Source: CAZPAH01 sp964584495
GTDB lineage: Bacteria > Krumholzibacteriota > Krumholzibacteriia > Krumholzibacteriales > Krumholzibacteriaceae
DNA: 15,349 bases
Reading direction: 5' to 3'
Assembly (NCBI GenBank): GCA_964584495.1
Contig: CAZPAH010000070.1
Span: 1-15,349, forward strand
How positions within the stretch are numbered: the stretch's first letter is position 1; each line of letters starts with the position of its first letter. The position numbers and the translations under genes were made by a program. The notes under the pieces were generated by a model. It was not told where the DNA came from. It saw nothing but the letters and a program-made list of their open reading frames with translations, and made no database searches. Shown piece after piece: positions 13,791-15,349 of the stretch.

Positions 13791-14776
13791 GCCGCCGCCT
13801 CGCTCACCTCCTCCATTTTGGTCGCGTCTATAAAGTCACGGCAGGTGTCGAAACTGTTCCTGACATTTTCTGCCGTCGGTTCCAGTGTCGCGAATTTTAC
13901 GAGGTCGCAGTGGGTGAGAAAAGCCTTAAGCATCTCTTTCTGCACCGGTCCCGCCTGCAATCCTTCTCCCGCCTCGGCGAGGAACTCCTCTGTCGTTCTC
14001 TCCGGGGCTCTTATGCCGAAACGGTCCTCTATATACTGCCTGAGAATATCCGCCACCCTCGCGGTGAACTCGGCGTACCTTCGATCGTCGATAAGCCCCT
14101 CGGCCAGAAGAGCCTCGAGGCGGCTGAAAGCCCTTTCGTGGGCCGGGACTACGGGGGCCGCCTTTTTCTTCCTCCGTCGAAGAAGGACCGCCGCCGCCGC
14201 CGCACCCAAGACCACCGCCCCCGCTACGATAAAGGACATTGCGTGGCTCGAGGGAAGAGAGGCGGGAGGAGCGATATCCTTAATATCGAGTCCGGCCGCC
14301 TCCTCTGGGAGGATCGATCTTACATCTATGAAGATGCTGTCCGACTCTACCGTGTGCTGAAGGGTGTCTCCTTCCTGATGGAACGAAATGGTCATCGGCG
14401 GGATGCTGTACCTGCCCGAAAGAAAGGGCTCCAGCTCGTAGAGCCTTCGTGTGACGACGGTCCCACCGTCCTCGAGACGTGGCGCGGGCGTGCTGTAATC
14501 GACAATACCGAACTCGTGCAGCTTGTCTCCGAAGCTGGGTAGCTCCACGCTATAACCGCTCTCCGCTTTCGTCTCTATCAGCATCGTCAAGCGGTCCGCG
14601 ATCGTGATCTCCTTCTTGCTGACCGCTATCCTGAGTTCCACGGGGCCCCGTTTGAAGCTTCGGTCTATCTCGTAATCGGCGCCGTCTACCTTTGCCGGCT
14701 GCCGCTTTCCACATCCGGAAGCCAACGCCAGAATGGCGAGAAGAAGCAACGCGGTAACCCTGTCGGCCTTGATCAT
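13787..14776 (-). CDS. BatD-like membrane lipoprotein upstream of batA (DUF4381-like)
   Basis: A 329-residue protein. The leader ends LALASGC with Cys22, a plausible though not perfect lipobox (Ala at -3). A beta-rich periplasmic domain follows (about 35-155), including an extracytoplasmic motif ERLYELEPFLSGRYSIPP-like strand pair. A membrane segment lies at about 180-199, then RRRKKK, then a helical cytoplasmic tail (about 205-320) with R-x-YIEDRFGIRAPERTTEEFL. The tail and the general layout are those of BatD three genes on (R-x-YLGDRLHRPPASLT), so the two are distant paralogues. Proteins of this kind are common just ahead of batA. GGAGG stands four bases before the ATG. Its ends overlap both neighbours by four bases. 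Function unknown; probably a structural part of the same membrane complex. Confidence 0.75.
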   Translation of the reverse strand: MIKADRVTALLLLAILALASGCGKRQPAKVDGADYEIDRSFKRGPVELRIAVSKKEITIADRLTMLIETKAESGYSVELPSFGDKLHEFGIVDYSTPAPRLEDGGTVVTRRLYELEPFLSGRYSIPPMTISFHQEGDTLQHTVESDSIFIDVRSILPEEAAGLDIKDIAPPASLPSSHAMSFIVAGAVVLGAAAAAVLLRRRKKKAAPVVPAHERAFSRLEALLAEGLIDDRRYAEFTARVADILRQYIEDRFGIRAPERTTEEFLAEAGEGLQAGPVQKEMLKAFLTHCDLVKFATLEPTAENVRNSFDTCRDFIDATKMEEVSEAAA

Positions 14777-15349
14777 TTACCCTCCAGCTTCGATCTGTGG
14801 ATCACCACGTCATATTTCTCCCGCAGCCTGTCGAGGAGCTTCGCCTGCACCTGCATCTCCATCTCCATCCGCAACGCCTGGTACACCCGGTCCCTGACCT
14901 CTTGAAACTCCTTCAACTGCCCGTCTTCGGTGAAATCCGCCTGGTGCTTCATGTAATAGTCCTTCAGCTTTTTCTCGTCTATCTCTATACCCGAGGCGAA
15001 TTCACGATCCATCGCCTTCTGGATGAGGAGGCTTCTTATCACGCGCTGCTCGAATTTCCTGAAATCGGCCGTTTCGGAGATCTTCTCATCCATCGCGTAC
15101 CGGTAGATAAGCTCTTCCGCCACGAACCTGTCGAGCCATTTCTCCTTTTCCCCCTCCTTGAGGACAGTATCGAGAAGCTTCTCCCTCTGTTCGTCCTTCT
15201 GCTGCTTGGTAAGCCCGAGAGCGGCCTGTGAGAGCTGGTCGTCTATCTCCTCTTCGATCATCGCATCAAGATCTGCCGAGGTGATCTTCCAGGTGCCGAT
15301 CTCCGCGACAACCTCGCCTCCCCCCTTCCCGGAAGAGGCATCGATAGCT
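14773..15349 (-). CDS. SurA/PpiD-like periplasmic chaperone, N-terminus outside the window
   Basis: The frame is open to the right edge, so this is the C-terminal 191 residues or so of a larger protein. An ATG at 15259-15261 is inside the domain and not a likely start: the residues before it read GEVVAEIGTWKITSADLDAM, the usual beginning of a SurA N-terminal-type domain (V-A-x-I-G...I-T..D-L). The rest is strongly helical and charged, with YYMKHQADF, then EFQEVRDRVYQALRMEMEMQ, then LREKYDVVIH at the end. These are the segments that flank the parvulin domain in SurA/PpiD proteins, but here they are joined directly, with no parvulin domain between. It is thus likely a chaperone without isomerase activity in this part. 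It overlaps the next gene by four bases (ATGA) and heads the visible bat operon. Confidence 0.65.
   Translation of the reverse strand, partial: AIDASSGKGGGEVVAEIGTWKITSADLDAMIEEEIDDQLSQAALGLTKQQKDEQREKLLDTVLKEGEKEKWLDRFVAEELIYRYAMDEKISETADFRKFEQRVIRSLLIQKAMDREFASGIEIDEKKLKDYYMKHQADFTEDGQLKEFQEVRDRVYQALRMEMEMQVQAKLLDRLREKYDVVIHRSKLEGK

Noticed and set aside
12693..14542. Two further long plus-strand frames opposite batA and the lipoprotein gene (12693-13382 and 13742-14542)
   Set aside because: Antisense to genes with clear VWA and membrane motifs; no recognisable protein features of their own.
1..15349. CRISPR arrays, tRNA or rRNA genes, insertion sequences, phage genes
   Set aside because: No regularly spaced repeats, cloverleaf sequences, transposase or integrase motifs, or terminal inverted repeats were seen on either strand.

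Overview
The window reads as a stretch of chromosome from a Gram-negative (diderm) bacterium. Proteins with signal peptides, a lipoprotein-like leader, a SurA-like periplasmic chaperone fragment and a complete Bat (Bacteroides aerotolerance) gene set all point that way. Coding DNA is visibly G+C-rich, and AGG (Arg) and ATA (Ile) codons are common. Together with the Bat operon and a PPi-type phosphofructokinase, this would fit a deep-branching lineage of the FCB superphylum or a similar group. That placement is inference; there is no rRNA or marker gene here to settle it.

Left block (1-2391, minus strand): a truncated gene with a signal peptide, then two overlapping paralogous multi-membrane-span proteins of the GT-C glycosyltransferase type (GT39/ArnT-like). 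One copy keeps the first-loop Asp and the other has Leu there.

Intergenic block (2392-3026): the only long gene-free stretch. It holds a perfect 20-bp palindrome, a perfect 15-bp tandem duplication containing GTTAAC, a candidate leftward promoter made by that duplication, a candidate rightward promoter with a perfect TATAAT, and a G+C-rich leader with a hairpin.

Centre: one plus-strand gene, a phosphofructokinase with both PPi-type signature residues. It converges on a minus-strand peroxiredoxin (Bcp/PrxQ), and the two stop codons overlap. Next come a HIT-family hydrolase (start corrected to a GTG), a secreted metallo-beta-lactamase-fold protein and a secreted bleomycin-hydrolase-like cysteine peptidase. 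The last two are linked by overlapping stop and start codons.

Right block (7679-15349, minus strand, read right to left): SurA-like chaperone (partial), BatD-like membrane lipoprotein, BatA, BatB, BatC, BatD, BatE. Most junctions are 4-base stop/start overlaps, so this is a translationally coupled operon. BatA and BatB are von Willebrand factor A proteins with intact metal sites facing the periplasm. BatC and BatE are TPR proteins. BatD and the upstream lipoprotein share an architecture of beta-domain, one membrane span and helical cytoplasmic tail. Together they probably form an inner-membrane complex working on periplasmic proteins, with the chaperone, peptidase and hydrolase genes around it suggesting an envelope stress or protein quality-control role. 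The MoxR ATPase and DUF58 genes that usually accompany bat genes are not in the window and may lie to the right.
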